Shown: one piece after another, positions 26,939 to 36,314 of the stretch
How positions within the stretch are numbered: position 1 is the stretch's first letter
Layout: the number at the start of each line of letters is the position of its first letter
DNA from: CAVSDF01 sp963726715
GTDB taxonomy: Bacteria; Bacteroidota; Rhodothermia; Rhodothermales; BA12
Assembly: GCA_963726715.1 (NCBI GenBank)
Contig: CAVSDF010000010.1
Span: forward strand, 620,001 to 684,000
Direction: 5' to 3'
DNA length: 64,000 bases
Program-made: the position numbers and the translations under genes
Notes under the pieces: model-generated
Told to the model about the DNA's origin: nothing
Database searches by the model: none
The model's input: the letters and a program-made list of their open reading frames with translations, nothing else

Positions 26939-27022
26939 GTCCTTGCGAGGCGCGAAGCCATGTGGCAATCCGGTCCTTCGGAGCGCTGGACGACGAGATT
27001 GCCACGCTGCGCTCGCAAGGAA
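26939..27022. repeat. GTCATTGCGAG palindromic element, copy 2 (variant)
   Basis: Arms GTCCTTGCGAGGC and GCTCGCAAGGAAC with inner TGTGGCAATCCGG and GAGATTGCCAC. A diverged relative of 17184-17266, 42 bp from the dispersed 130-bp repeat copy B. Confidence 0.75.
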
Positions 27023-27064
27023 CGAGGCGGCTTGGAGCGGTCGGATGTAGGCATGAGAGGTAAG

Positions 27065-27193
27065 TCAGGCCTTTACTGCTCGGTGTGTCGTTGGTCGTTG
27101 GTTGTGGGTCGTGGGCGGCTTTGGGGAGCCTTGCCCCCGACCGACGGACAGCGAGCGCTCCGCCCGAACCTCTCAACGACGATGTGACGCACC
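27065..27193 (+). repeat. 130-bp dispersed repeat, copy B
   Basis: Inverted partner of 23279-23408. Begins GTCAGGCCTTTACTGCT and ends GATGTGACGCACC. It lies between the divergent glycosyltransferase and TPR-like genes. No transposase frame is inside; the length and lack of coding make it MITE- or REP-like. Confidence 0.88.
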
Positions 27194-27289
27194 GCTGAAC
27201 AGCCCTGCAGCGCCACGGTGCGCGGCAGGCACGACCGAGAGCGGGCGGTGCGTTCGAGACGAGTCATTTCGCCATTTTCGTCCCCGCCG

Positions 27290-28246
27290 ATGCGCCTGCT
27301 GCTCGCCGCCCTCGCTCTCGCCGCCGCTCTTCCCGTCGCCGCGCAGGCGCCGACGGCGCGCCCGGCCGTCGTCTCGCCGACGGCGCCCGCCGCCGACGAC
27401 GCCAGCCGCTGCGGCGTGTATGTCGATGGGTTCGAGCGCGGCCTCGCGGCGTTTCAGGCCCGCGCCTACGACGTGGCGCGCGCAGCGTGGACGGAGGTCG
27501 TCGATGTGCGCGGCTGCGGCCCCGACGTCGCCTACAACCTCGCCACGCTCGCCGTCCTCGCGGGCGATCTCGGCGCCGCCGCACCCGCCTTCACCGGCGC
27601 CCTCGACCGCCTCGACGAGTGGCCCGACGACGCCCGCGCCCTCGACGGCTCGCGCGAGTTGCGGCGCCTCGCCCTCGGCGGCCTCCTCGCCATCGGCGTC
27701 CGCCACTACGACGCCGGGCGCTTCGACGACGCCCTCGCCGCCTTCGACACCCTCGCCGCGCGCGACTCGCTCCACCGCGACGCCGCCTACAACCGCGCCC
27801 TCACCCTCGCCCGCCTCACGCCGACCGGCACCGACCGCGCCGCCGTCCGCGCCCACGCCGACGCCCTCGGCGCCGCCGCCCGCCGCGCCCTCGCCTTCGA
27901 CCCGCTCTCGGCAGCCCTCCACGCCCTGAGCGCCCGCGCCGACCTCGCCGCCGGACGCACGCGCGCCGCCCGACGCGCCCACGACCGCGCCGAATCCCTC
28001 CCCGTCGACGTCCGCGGCGTCCGCTTCGACGCCGAATCGGGCGAGGGCACCCTCGATCTTTTCGGACGCGCCGCGCCCGCAGGCAGGCCGCTGCGGTTCG
28101 AGGTGACGCTGCTGCGTCCGGAGGGACCGGTCGAAACCGTCGTCGTGCGCGCATCCGCCCCCGCGCGCGGCGCGCGACTCGAGGTGCCGGTGCGGTTCGA
28201 GACGCGCATCGGCGCGACCGGCCTGCGCTATCGACTGCTCGACTGA
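27290..28246 (+). CDS. Exported alpha-helical (TPR-like) protein
   Basis: A 318-residue protein with signal peptide LLLAALALAAALPVAAQ from ATG 27290. The middle (about 40-235) has TPR-style helix pairs such as ERGLAAFQARAYDVARAAWTEV, DVAYNLATLAVLAGDLGAAAPAF, VRHYDAGRFDDALAAFDTLAARD and RDAAYNRALTLARL. The C-terminal 90 residues (LRFEVTLLRPEGPVETVVVRA, ending TGLRYRLLD) look like a beta-sandwich. Likely periplasmic scaffold or envelope protein. Partner unknown. It converges with the DsbA-like gene with a 7-bp gap. Confidence 0.75.
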   Translation: MRLLLAALALAAALPVAAQAPTARPAVVSPTAPAADDASRCGVYVDGFERGLAAFQARAYDVARAAWTEVVDVRGCGPDVAYNLATLAVLAGDLGAAAPAFTGALDRLDEWPDDARALDGSRELRRLALGGLLAIGVRHYDAGRFDDALAAFDTLAARDSLHRDAAYNRALTLARLTPTGTDRAAVRAHADALGAAARRALAFDPLSAALHALSARADLAAGRTRAARRAHDRAESLPVDVRGVRFDAESGEGTLDLFGRAAPAGRPLRFEVTLLRPEGPVETVVVRASAPARGARLEVPVRFETRIGATGLRYRLLD

Positions 28247-28253
28247 GGCACGC

Positions 28254-28973
28254 TCACGCCTCGTTTCGCACCTGATTTCGGGCATCGCGGAGCGCGTCGC
28301 CCTCGAGCGCGTCGGCCTTGTCGATGGCCTGCCGGATCACGCCCGGCGGCTGCGCGCCCGAGACGCCGACGCGCTGCCCGACGAGCACGAACGGCACGCC
28401 GGTGATGCCGAGACGCCGGGCCGTGCCCATCGCCGCCGCAACGCGGGCGCCGAGCGTTTCGTCGGTGAGGGCCGCGCGGGCGTCGGATTCGTCGAGTCCG
28501 GCATCGACGCCGAGGCGGACGAGCACGTCGGGGTCGGTGATGTCTTCGGCCTCTTCGAAGTAGGCGCGGAAGAGGCGGTGCGCGACGTCGAAGGAACGGT
28601 CGGCGGCGCCGCTGCTGCCGGCGAGCACCAGGCGGTGGGCGCGCTCGGTGTTCGGCGCGACCGGCATCCGCGCGAAGTCGAACGCGATGCCCGCCGCCGC
28701 TCCGGCCTGCGCGACGTGCTGAAACGCAGACGCCATCTGCTCCGCCGATCCGAACTTGCGCGTGGCAAATGCAGCCCACGGCTCGCCGCGCTCCGGCAGG
28801 CCCGGTTGCAACTGGAACGGATGCCACCGGCGGACGACGACGCGGCCCGGCTGGTCTTCGAGGAGCCCGGCGAGGGCCGTCGTCAGGTGCCGCTCGCCGA
28901 CGTGGCACCACGGGCAGGCGATGTCGGCGAAGACGTCGAGGGTGAGCGGGAGGAGGGTGGCGGGCGCGAACAT
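28254..28973 (-). CDS. DsbA-family (FrnE-like) oxidoreductase
   Basis: A 239-residue thioredoxin-fold protein of the DSBA/FrnE type. The active site is DIACPWCHVGERHL (CPWC, about residues 20-23), then WHPFQLQP, an all-helical insertion (ERAHRLVLAGSS, DVAHRLFRAYF), and the cis-Pro loop GITGVPFVLVGQRVGVSGAQPP. No signal peptide, so cytoplasmic; FrnE-like proteins act on disulfides or as 2-hydroxychromene-2-carboxylate isomerase relatives. The start at ATG 28973 places the CPWC site at the usual distance. Confidence 0.9.
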   Translation of the reverse strand: MFAPATLLPLTLDVFADIACPWCHVGERHLTTALAGLLEDQPGRVVVRRWHPFQLQPGLPERGEPWAAFATRKFGSAEQMASAFQHVAQAGAAAGIAFDFARMPVAPNTERAHRLVLAGSSGAADRSFDVAHRLFRAYFEEAEDITDPDVLVRLGVDAGLDESDARAALTDETLGARVAAAMGTARRLGITGVPFVLVGQRVGVSGAQPPGVIRQAIDKADALEGDALRDARNQVRNEA

Positions 28974-29328
28974 CGGGCGTCGGGGGATGGAGGAGGATGC
29001 GGCGCGAACGGGGATGGCGGGGGTTGGTTGTGTCGTTGTCGGTGGTTGGTGGTGAGGCGCGGGACTGGTGCCGCGTGGCGCGGCGGGACCGGTGGTGCAT
29101 GCCGCGTTCGATGCACGCCGGGACCGCACGCGGCCCCGGCATGCGGCGGATGGCGGAACCCGACGTCCGGCGGGCATGGCGAACCACGCTCCTACGGCCT
29201 CTGAACAGTGGCCACAACCGGTGTCCTCCCGCGCCCGGCCTTCGCTTCCACGGTCGCCGCGCGTCCACAACCAACATCAACAACCAACCAGCACCTCCCC
29301 GCGTTGCCCCGCCCCATCCCCCACCACG
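28974..29328. other. Intergenic region with inverted CAACCAAC-type arms
   Basis: 355 bp between divergent genes. The left arm GTTGGTTGTGTCGTTGTCGG and right arm ACAACCAACATCAACAACC are inverted relative to each other; similar GTTGGTTG runs occur at many gene borders. No gene or clear promoter seen. Confidence 0.5.
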
Positions 29329-30481
29329 ATGCGCGTCGCCGTCCTCGGCTCCACCGGCTCCATCGGCACGCAGACGCTCGACGTGTGCCGCCTCTTCCCC
29401 GACCGCCTGCGCGTCGTCGCCCTCGCCGCGCACCGCAGCGTCGATGCCGTGGAGGCGCAGGCGCGCGAGTTCCGCCCGGAGGTCGTCGTGATGGGCGATC
29501 CGGAGGCGCCGCGCGCGACCTCGCCGGACGCCTTGCGGGCACCGGCATCCGCGTCGAGGGCGGGATGGAGGCGCTCGATGGCGTCGCGGCCTCGCCCGAC
29601 ACCGATGTTGTCGTGGCAGCGCTCGTCGGGCCGCCGGGCTGTCGTCGACGCTCGCGGCGGTGCGGCGCGGGCAAGCGGGTCGCGCTCGCCAACAAGGAGA
29701 GCCTCGTCGTCGGCGGGGCGCTCGTGACGGCGGCGGCGCGGGCGTCGGGGGCGGAGATTCTGCCGGTCGATTCGGAGCACTCGGCGCTCTTCCAGTGCCT
29801 CGCGGGCGAGCAGCCGGAATCGGTCGAGCGGCTCGTGCTGACGGCCTCCGGCGGTCCGTTTCGCACGCGCGATCTCGCCACGTTCGGCGCCATCACGCCC
29901 GCCGAGGCGCTCCGCCACCCGACGTGGGCGATGGGCGCGAAGGTGACGATCGACTCGGCGACGATGATGAACAAGGGCCTGGAGGTGATGGAGGCGCGGT
30001 GGCTCTTCGACGTGCCCGGCGACCGCATCGGCGTGGTCCTGCACCCGACCTCCATCGTCCACTCGCTCGTCGTCTTCCGCGACGGCTCGGCGAAGGCGCA
30101 GCTCGGCCCGCCGTCGATGGTCGTGCCCGATTCAGGTGGCGCTCTCGTGGCCCGAGCGCTGGCCCGCCGCCGCACCCGCGCCTCGATGTGTCGGCGCCGT
30201 TCTCGCTCGACTTCACACCGCCCGACGCGGCGCGCTACCCGGCGCTCGCCCTCGCCTTCGCCGCCCTCGACGCGGGCGGCGCGATGCCCGCCGTCCTCAA
30301 CGCCGCCAACGAGGCCGCCGTCGCGCGTTTCCTCGGCGGCACGCTCTCCTTCCCCGGCATCGCCGAATCGGTCGCCGCCGCCCTCGACGCCGCCACCGCC
30401 CGCACGTTCGACGCCGCCACCCTCGCCGGCCTCATGGACGCCGACGCGTGGGCGCGGTCGTTCGTCGACGCGCGGGCGTGA
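29329..30481 (+). CDS. dxr: 1-Deoxy-D-xylulose 5-phosphate reductoisomerase (multiply frameshifted)
   Basis: Second enzyme of the MEP isoprenoid pathway (IspC). All family motifs are present but in changing frames: AVLGSTGSIGTQTLDV at the start (ATG 29329), then RVALANKESLVVGGALV, LPVDSEHSALFQCL, LTASGGPFR, HPTWAMGAKVTIDSATMMNKGLEVMEA (split here as HPTWAMGAKV and TIDSATMMNK), HPTSIVHSLV, LDVSAPFSLDF and AVLNAANEAAVARFL. Frame changes lie near 29515, 29637, 29680, 30135 and 30160. At 29637 a missing G (CCGGGCTG) and at 29680 an extra G account for a local out-of-frame stretch. Five independent hits with full conservation between them point to consensus errors, not decay. Confidence 0.9.
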
Positions 30482-30548
30482 CGAGGCCGACCGCCGCACA
30501 GGCACGATCTGCGCGATCTGTCCCCGTCACCGCACGCGTGCCGTCCCA

Positions 30549-32316
30549 TCACCCCGCAGGCATCGCGTCAGCGGTGAATTGCATGGCGGCGAGTTCGGCG
30601 TAGAGGCCGCCTTTCGCGACCAGTTCGGCGTGCGTGCCGGTCTCCACGACACGTCCGTGATCGAGGACGACGATGCGGTCGGCGCGGACGACGGTGGCGA
30701 GGCGGTGGGCGACGACGAACGTCGTGCGGCCTTCCACGAGCACGTCGAGCGCCTGCTGCACCGCCCGCTCGCTCGCCGCGTCGAGGGCGCTCGTGGCTTC
30801 GTCGAGCAGCAGGATCGGCGCGTCGCGCAGCAGGGCGCGGGCGATGGAGAGGCGCTGCCGCTCGCCGCCGGAGAGGCGGACGCCGCGCTCGCCGACTTCG
30901 GCGTCGTAGCCGCCGGGAAGGGCGCGGATGAAGGTGTCGGCGTAGGCGCGGCGCGCGGCGTCCTCGACCTCGGCGTCGGTGGCGTCGAGGCGTCCGTAGC
31001 GGATGTTCTCGCGGACGGTCGTGGCGAAGAGGTGGACCTCCTGAGGCACGCTGGCGAGGGCGCCGCGAAGCGACTCGACCGTCACGTCCCGCACGTCGAT
31101 TCCGTCGATCGTCACCCGCCCGCCGGTCACGTCGTAAAAGCGGGGAAGCGAGCGCGAGGAGCGTCGTCTTGCCCGCGCCGCTCGGCCCGACGAGCGCGAC
31201 CGTCTCGCCCGGCTCCGCCCGCAGGCTGACGCCGTCGAGCACGCGGCGCGGCTCTCCCTCCGACTCCTCCGCCGACGCGTACGCGAAGCTCACGTTCTCG
31301 AACGAGACGGCCCCGCGGACCGTCGCCGGCAGCGGCGTGGCGCCCGGCGCGTCGGCGATGGCGGGCGTGGTGTCGAGGAGTTCGAAGAGGCGTCCGGACG
31401 CCCCCGCGGCAGTGGCGAACGACGTGTAGAGCCGCGCGAGACCGCCGACCGAGCGGGCGATGTTGAAGGCATAGAAGATGAACGCGACGAGCGCGCCCGC
31501 CGTCAACCGCCCGGCCAGCACCTCGCGCCCGCCGAACCAGAAGATGCCGATGAGGCTCGCGAGGAAGAGCGTCCCGACGACCGTCCAGAAGCCGTTCGTG
31601 AGCAGCGCCGAGCGGCGGGCGACCTCGAAGACGTTCTCGCTCGCCGCGCCATACCGCGCGCTCTCGTGCGGTTCGCGCCCGAATGCCTGCACCGAGCGGA
31701 TGCCCGAAATCGCCTCCTCGGCGTGCGCCGTCGCCCCGGCGAGCGCGTCCTGCACGCCGCGCGAGAGCTTCCGCACGCGCGATCCCACCCACCGCGAGAG
31801 CAGCGCCACGAACGGCACGACGGCGAACACGGCGACGCTGAGGCGCGCGTTGAGCGTCACCATGAGCGCCACCGACCCGATAAGCGACAGGCTCTGCGTG
31901 ACAAGCTCGACGAGCGACGACGTCACCGCCGACCGCACCGCGCCGACGTCGCTGGTCAGGCGGCTCGTGATGTCGCCGGTCCGGGTGCGCGAGAAGAAGG
32001 CGAGGTCGAGGCGGACGAGGTGGTCGTAGAGACGGCGCCGGAGATCGGTCACGACGCGCTCGCCGGTCCACTCGATCAGGTAGCCGCCGAAGAAGCCGAG
32101 GAGCGCGGAGACGAGGAACAGGCCGAGCAGACCCGCCGCGATGGCGTCGAGGCGCGATCCGTTCTGGTCCTCGAAGACCGAGTCGAGCAGCGACCGCAGC
32201 CCGAGCGGCACGACGAGCCACACCGCCGATCCGGCGAGCGCGAGCACGAGGGCGAGGAGCAGGCGCGCGCGGTACGGGCGGGCGAGGGCGAGGAGGCGGC
32301 GCAGCGCAGGCAGCAT
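30549..32316 (-). CDS. ABC transporter, MsbA/LmrA-type fused permease-ATPase (frameshifted)
   Basis: Homodimeric exporter half of about 588 residues. From ATG 32316: six membrane helices (LLLALVLALAGSAVWLVV; AAGLLGLFLVSALLGFFGG; SLIGSVALMVTL; LSVAVFAVVPFVALL; VVGTLFLASLIGIFWF; ALVAFIFYAFNIA), then the nucleotide-binding domain with Walker A LVGPSGAGKTTLL, Q-loop SVPQEVHLFATTVREN, signature VRLSGGERQRLS, Walker B ILLLDEATSALD and H-loop VAHRLATVV. One extra base near 31140 (CGCTCGCTTCC) breaks the frame just after Walker A; removing it gives LPRFYDVTGG. Typical substrates are lipid A core or lipids. Divergent from plsC, which fits a lipid role. Confidence 0.93.
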
Positions 32317-32486
32317 CAGAGAAAGCGTCGGAGATCGGGCGTCGTCAACGGCGCATCGGAGATGGGGATGCGTGGGGCGTGCGGTGCGACGTGGCGGGAT
32401 GGGGCGTGCGGCAGCGCCTGTCGGATCGCCGCACGGGGCTGCCGGGTACCGATGGGCCGCTGCGCCCGCCCTGCCCCGTTCCGCCC

Positions 32487-33302
32487 GTGTCGTCTCCCGA
32501 TTCCTCGCCCGCTCCGCCGTCGCACTCGATTGTCAACACTGCCCGCTCGGCGTGGATATGGGGGTCCATCGGCGCCATCCTCGTGGGGGGACTGCCGCTC
32601 GTCGGCCTCACGCGGCTCTTCGACCGAGACCCGGCGCGCTACCGGACCGGGCGGATGTTTCGGCGCCTCGGGGCTGCGATGACGCGCGTCAACCCGGGGT
32701 GGGAGGTCGAGATCGAGGGCGCGATGCCCGACGATCCCCGCGCGCCGTACGTCGTCATCTGCAACCACCAGTCGAACGCCGACATCCCCGTCGTCTCGCG
32801 GCTGCCGTGGGAGATGAAGTGGGTCGGCAAGGCCGAACTCTTCCGCCTGCCCGTCGCCGGATGGCTGATGAAGATGGCGGGCGACATCCCCGTCGAGCGC
32901 GGAAATGCCCGCAGCCGCGCCTCGGTGATGATCCGCGGACGCGAGGTGCTCGGCCAGCGGTGCTCGGTGATCTTCTTCCCCGAGGGCACGCGCTCGCGCG
33001 ACGGGCGCCTGCTGCCCTTCAACGACGGCGCCTTCCGCCTCGCCATCAAAGTGGGCGTGCCGATCCTCCCGCTCGCGCTCGACGGCACGATGGACGCGCT
33101 CCCCAAAGACGGCTGGCGCTTCGGCGCGCCCTCGCGCATCCGCCTCGCCGTCCTCGCCCCCATCGACACGACCGGCCTCGCCTCCGCCGACGCCCCCGCC
33201 CTGCGCGAGCGCACGCGCCACGCCATCGCCACCCACATCGCCGCATGGCGCGGCACCGACCCCACCTCCGTCCTCGGCCCGACCGACGACGACGCGGCGT
33301 GA
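32487..33302 (+). CDS. plsC: 1-Acyl-sn-glycerol-3-phosphate acyltransferase
   Basis: Makes phosphatidic acid at the inner membrane. From GTG 32487 the protein is 271 residues. An N-terminal membrane anchor (SAWIWGSIGAILVGGLPLVG) is followed by the acyltransferase blocks: I CNHQSNADIP (NHx4D), II GKAELFRLPVAGWLMK, III IFFPEGTRSRDGRLLPF, and IV VPILPLALDG. Start choice is uncertain because the frame is open further upstream. Its end is separated from the convergent CARF-like gene by a strong hairpin. Confidence 0.92.
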   Translation: MSSPDSSPAPPSHSIVNTARSAWIWGSIGAILVGGLPLVGLTRLFDRDPARYRTGRMFRRLGAAMTRVNPGWEVEIEGAMPDDPRAPYVVICNHQSNADIPVVSRLPWEMKWVGKAELFRLPVAGWLMKMAGDIPVERGNARSRASVMIRGREVLGQRCSVIFFPEGTRSRDGRLLPFNDGAFRLAIKVGVPILPLALDGTMDALPKDGWRFGAPSRIRLAVLAPIDTTGLASADAPALRERTRHAIATHIAAWRGTDPTSVLGPTDDDAA

Positions 33303-33307
33303 CACTC

Positions 33308-33344
33308 AAACGCCTGTCAGGTCGACCGAACCTGACAGGCGTTT
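33308..33344. terminator. AACCTGTCAGGT-family hairpin, copy 5, as a convergent terminator
   Basis: Arms AAACGCCTGTCAGGT and ACCTGACAGGCGTTT pair over 15 bp with a short loop, 6 bp after the plsC stop and 21 bp from the stop of the CARF-like gene. TTTCCTATT follows on the plus strand, making this the copy most like a Rho-independent terminator. Confidence 0.8.
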
Positions 33345-33364
33345 CCTATTCCGACCGATCGGTC

Positions 33365-36111
33365 TCAGCCGCCGAGGAGGCGCTTGCGGACCTCCTCCGG
33401 CAGTGCGTCTGCGATGGTGTCGCCGCGCGGCGGGGCCGGACGCGGCGGGGCGTCGCTGCGGTCGGGCCGGTCGCCGCGGTCCGGGCGGTCGCGGCGCTCG
33501 CCGCGGTCGGGGCGCGGGCCGTCGAAGCGAGGGCCGTCGGGCCGGGGGCCGCGCTCGCCATCGTCGCGGCGCTGCGGGCGGTCGCCGCGGGGGCCGTCCG
33601 GGCGCGGGCCGTCGAAGCGAGGTCCGCGCGGGCGGTCGCCGCCGCCGTCCGGGCGCGGGCCACGCGGGCGGTCACCGCCGTCCGGACGCGGACCACGCGG
33701 GGCATCGGACGAGCCGGCTCCGGGGGCGTCGGTGCGGGAACGGTCGGGACGTGGGCCGTCGAAGCGGGGGCCGTCCGGGCGCGGGCCGTCGGGCCGTGGG
33801 CTGTCGCTGCGGGGGCCACGCGGGCGGTCGCTGTCGGCGCGGGGGGCGCCACCGTCCGGGCGCGGGGCACCGTCGTCGCGGCGGGGCCACGGGCGCGACT
33901 CGCCGCTGCGGCCCTCGCCGCGCGGCTCCCGGCGGTCGCCCCACTCCGGACGCGGCGGGCGCTCGGGCGCCGGAAGGGCGGCGATGCGCTCGCCGAGGTC
34001 GGGGGCGGCGAGGGCGTTGCGCAGGCTGCTGATGGCCCCGCCGAGCATCCCGCCGAGGCGCCGCGCGTCGTTGCGCCCGGCGACACTCTCCATCCGCCCA
34101 CCGACGATGTCCTTGTGGAAGCGGTGCAGCAGGCGCGCCTCGGGCAGCAGGCGAAGGGCGACCGAGACCGCGCGTTCGCGCTGTCCGGCGCCCGTCCCCA
34201 TCGCCTCCGCGATCCGTCCGACGACCGCCTCCCACGCCACGAGCACCGCCGCGGCGACGCGCCGGGCGCGCAGGTGGCGCATGGCGAGGGCGAAGAGCGC
34301 GCCGGTGTCGTCGTCGTGCCCGGCGATCTCGCGCGGTCCGTCGGCGAGGGCGTCGCGGACGAGGTCGAAGCCGATGTCTCCCTTCGGATGGGCGGCGAGC
34401 GCGTCGGCGAGGGCCGATGCGTCGGCGCGGAGGGTGGCCGAGGCGCTGCCCTGCGCGGCGAGGTCGTAGCGCGCGGCGGCGCGTTCGAGGTCGGAGTCCG
34501 GCGCGAACAGGCGCGTGGCTGCGGTGGCGTCGGCGGTGGCGCGGAAGCGGTCGGCGGCATCCGACCAGCGGACGAGGTCGGCGGCGGCGCCGAGATCCAG
34601 CATCCGCACGACTGGGCGGCCAGACGGCTCCTGCGAGACATCAGCGGTCGAATCCGACGCATCGGTCTCCATTGCTTCGACGTCCGGCCGTTCGGTCTCT
34701 GTCTCGGCAGAACCGGCCTCCGCGTTTTCCGACGGTTCGGTCTCGTCGCTGGATGTGTCCGGGATCGACGTGCCGCTGCCCATTTCCGCAGCGTCCGTCG
34801 TCATCCCGTCGCCTTCCGGCGCGGCTGCCGCGTCGTTCCCAGACGTCGCCTCATCCGTCGTCCCTTGCCCTGATGCGGTCGAAGAGTCGTCCATCGGAGC
34901 CGTCTCGCCCATCGCGATGACCTCCTCGGAGGACTCAGCGGGCGCGGTGGCCTGATCCGTCGTCCGTCGTCCATCGTTCGCCGTCCCGGCAACGCCGGAA
35001 AAGACCGAGCCGATGTCGAGGCGGTCGCGGAGCGTCGTTGCGTGGAGGAGGAGCGAGAAAAGGGCGACCGAGAGCGGCGCGTCGGCGTGTGTGATGTCGA
35101 CCGAGAGGCGCCCGTCGGGCAGACCGATGCGGGCGAGCGTGGCGAGCGCCCCGGCGACATCGTCCGCCGCATCGGGCACGACGTGGCAGGCGACGCGCAC
35201 ACCGGTCCGCTTGGCGAGTGCATTTCCGACCGTCCCGACGCGGTCGGTGACGTTTCGGGCGCCGGGCATCAGGCGGGTTGCGAGCACGTCCCACGTGGCC
35301 CCGGCAGGCCCGACGATGTGGATCTGCGAGAAGCGCCCGGGATACAGACGCACGAGCGCATCGGCGGAGAACGCGGCCTCGACCGGCGCCTCGCCGGGCA
35401 GATCGCCCCGCTGGAACGCCGCCTCGGCGGGCGCCGTGGCCCCGAGAGCGACGACGAGCGTCTCCCGCGACTCGCGCGCGGCGTCACGGGCAGGTGCGGT
35501 GCGAGGACCGCGTTCGCGGGGAGCCGACGGCGGTTTCGGCTCGGCAGAGCGTTCGGCAGGCGCCTCCACCGACGGCGCGGCCGCAGGCGGCGCATCGTCG
35601 CCCTCGGCATCGACCGTTCCACCCTCGCGGGCGACGCGGTCGCGCTCGCGCTTGCGGCTGCGCTGCTGGCTGCGCTTGGAGGGCCGGGAGGCATCGGTCG
35701 CCTCAGGCGTGACGGTCGCCTCAGGCGTGACGGTCGCCTCAGGCGTGACGGTCGCCTCAGGCGTGACGGTCGCCTCAGGCGTGACGGTCGCCTCAGGCGT
35801 GACGGTCGCCTCAGGCGTGACGGTCGCCTCAGGCGTGACGGTCGCCTCAGGCGTGACGGTCGCCTCAGGCGTGACGGTCGCCTCAGGCGTGACGGTCGCC
35901 TCAGGCGTGACGGTCGCCAGGCGTGACGGTCGCCTCAGGCGTGACGGTCGCCTCAGGCGTGACGGTCGCCTCAGGCGTGACGGTCGCCTCAGGCGTGACG
36001 GTCGCCTCAGGCGTGACGGTCGCCAGGCGTGACGGTCGCCTCAGGCGTGACGGTCGCCTCAGGCGTGACGGTCGCCTCAGGCGTGGGCGTGGGATCAGCG
36101 GCGTCGGGCAC
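33365..36111 (-). CDS. Orphan CARF/HEPN-like protein (TM1812/Csx1-related) with tandem-repeat N-terminus and Arg/Asp/Pro-rich tail
   Basis: From GTG 36111 a repeat region of PEATVT units (about residues 12-140) precedes a CARF-like Rossmann domain (about 217-380): ETLVVALGAT, FSADALVRLYPG, HVVPDAADD, LSVDITHADAPLSVALFSLLLH and IGSVFSGVA. The DITH motif and the later VRMLDLGAAADLVRWSDAADRF match the CRISPR-associated TM1812/TIGR02221 layout. A 120-residue acidic Ser/Thr-rich linker interrupts the two parts. A helical HEPN-like domain (about 500-715) ends in SLRNALAAPD, where HEPN RNases have RN-x-IAH, so the catalytic His is missing. The last 200 residues are RPDGPR-type repeats. Two 16-bp units in the repeat shift the frame; restoring them to 18 bp gives exactly 917 codons. 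No cas gene, CRISPR or cyclase is nearby. TTG 36144 is an alternative start. Confidence 0.7.
35701..36084. repeat. 18-bp tandem repeat array (PEATVT-coding), 21 units
   Basis: The unit CCTCAGGCGTGACGGTCG occurs 12 times (35701-35916), then a 16-bp unit lacking TC (35917-35932), 5 full units, a second 16-bp unit (36023-36038), 2 full units and a partial one. On the minus strand it encodes PEATVT in the N-terminus of the CARF-like protein. Copies are identical by eye, so it expanded recently. Not a CRISPR array: no spacers. Confidence 0.95.
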
Positions 36112-36294
36112 GGGCGGGTGTCGGTCGGTGTGGAAGTAGAGAGGCAAGATCGGGCACGCGGCGCGCGCGCGGCACGTGAGGGGCGAGAACGCGGGAGAAT
36201 GTCACCACATGTCCCCATCCGCGGCCCGCATCGGCGTCGATGTCAAGAACCCGCAAACGCGCGCGGCGGTCACCGGGCGAGCGGCCCGGCGCCG
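36112..36294. other. Region between the CARF-like gene and tRNA-Gln
   Basis: It contains GATCTTGC on the minus strand (36140-36147), a weak -7-like box about 30 bp upstream of GTG 36111. Nothing else seen. Confidence 0.35.
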
Positions 36295-36303
36295 TACCTT
36301 TCG
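36295..36303 (+). promoter_or_regulatory. -7 promoter element of tRNA-Gln
   Basis: TACCTTTCG ends 11 bp before the tRNA, the right distance for a -7 box with a short 5' leader. Confidence 0.55.
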
Positions 36304-36314
36304 CGTCCTGCCAC

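Larger units (their letters stand above)
26887..27289. other. Repeat-filled intergenic region
   Basis: The 400 bp between divergent genes hold the GTCATTGCGAG-type element and the 130-bp repeat copy B, leaving about 100 bp of unique DNA before the TPR-like gene. No gene seen. Confidence 0.6.

Noticed and set aside
23416..27064. Composite transposon between the 130-bp inverted repeats
   Set aside because: No transposase and no target-site duplication seen; genes inside are housekeeping-type (prmC).
29329..30481. dxr as a true pseudogene
   Set aside because: All motifs are intact between indels, which decay would not leave, and the MEP pathway gene is normally essential.
35013..36032. Plus-strand frame with SGVTVA repeats through the tandem array
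   Set aside because: The repeat reads open on several frames because its unit is a multiple of three. Downstream coding evidence is only on the minus strand (CARF-like motifs).
35701..36084. Possible CRISPR array
   Set aside because: Units abut directly with no spacers and are 18 bp long.
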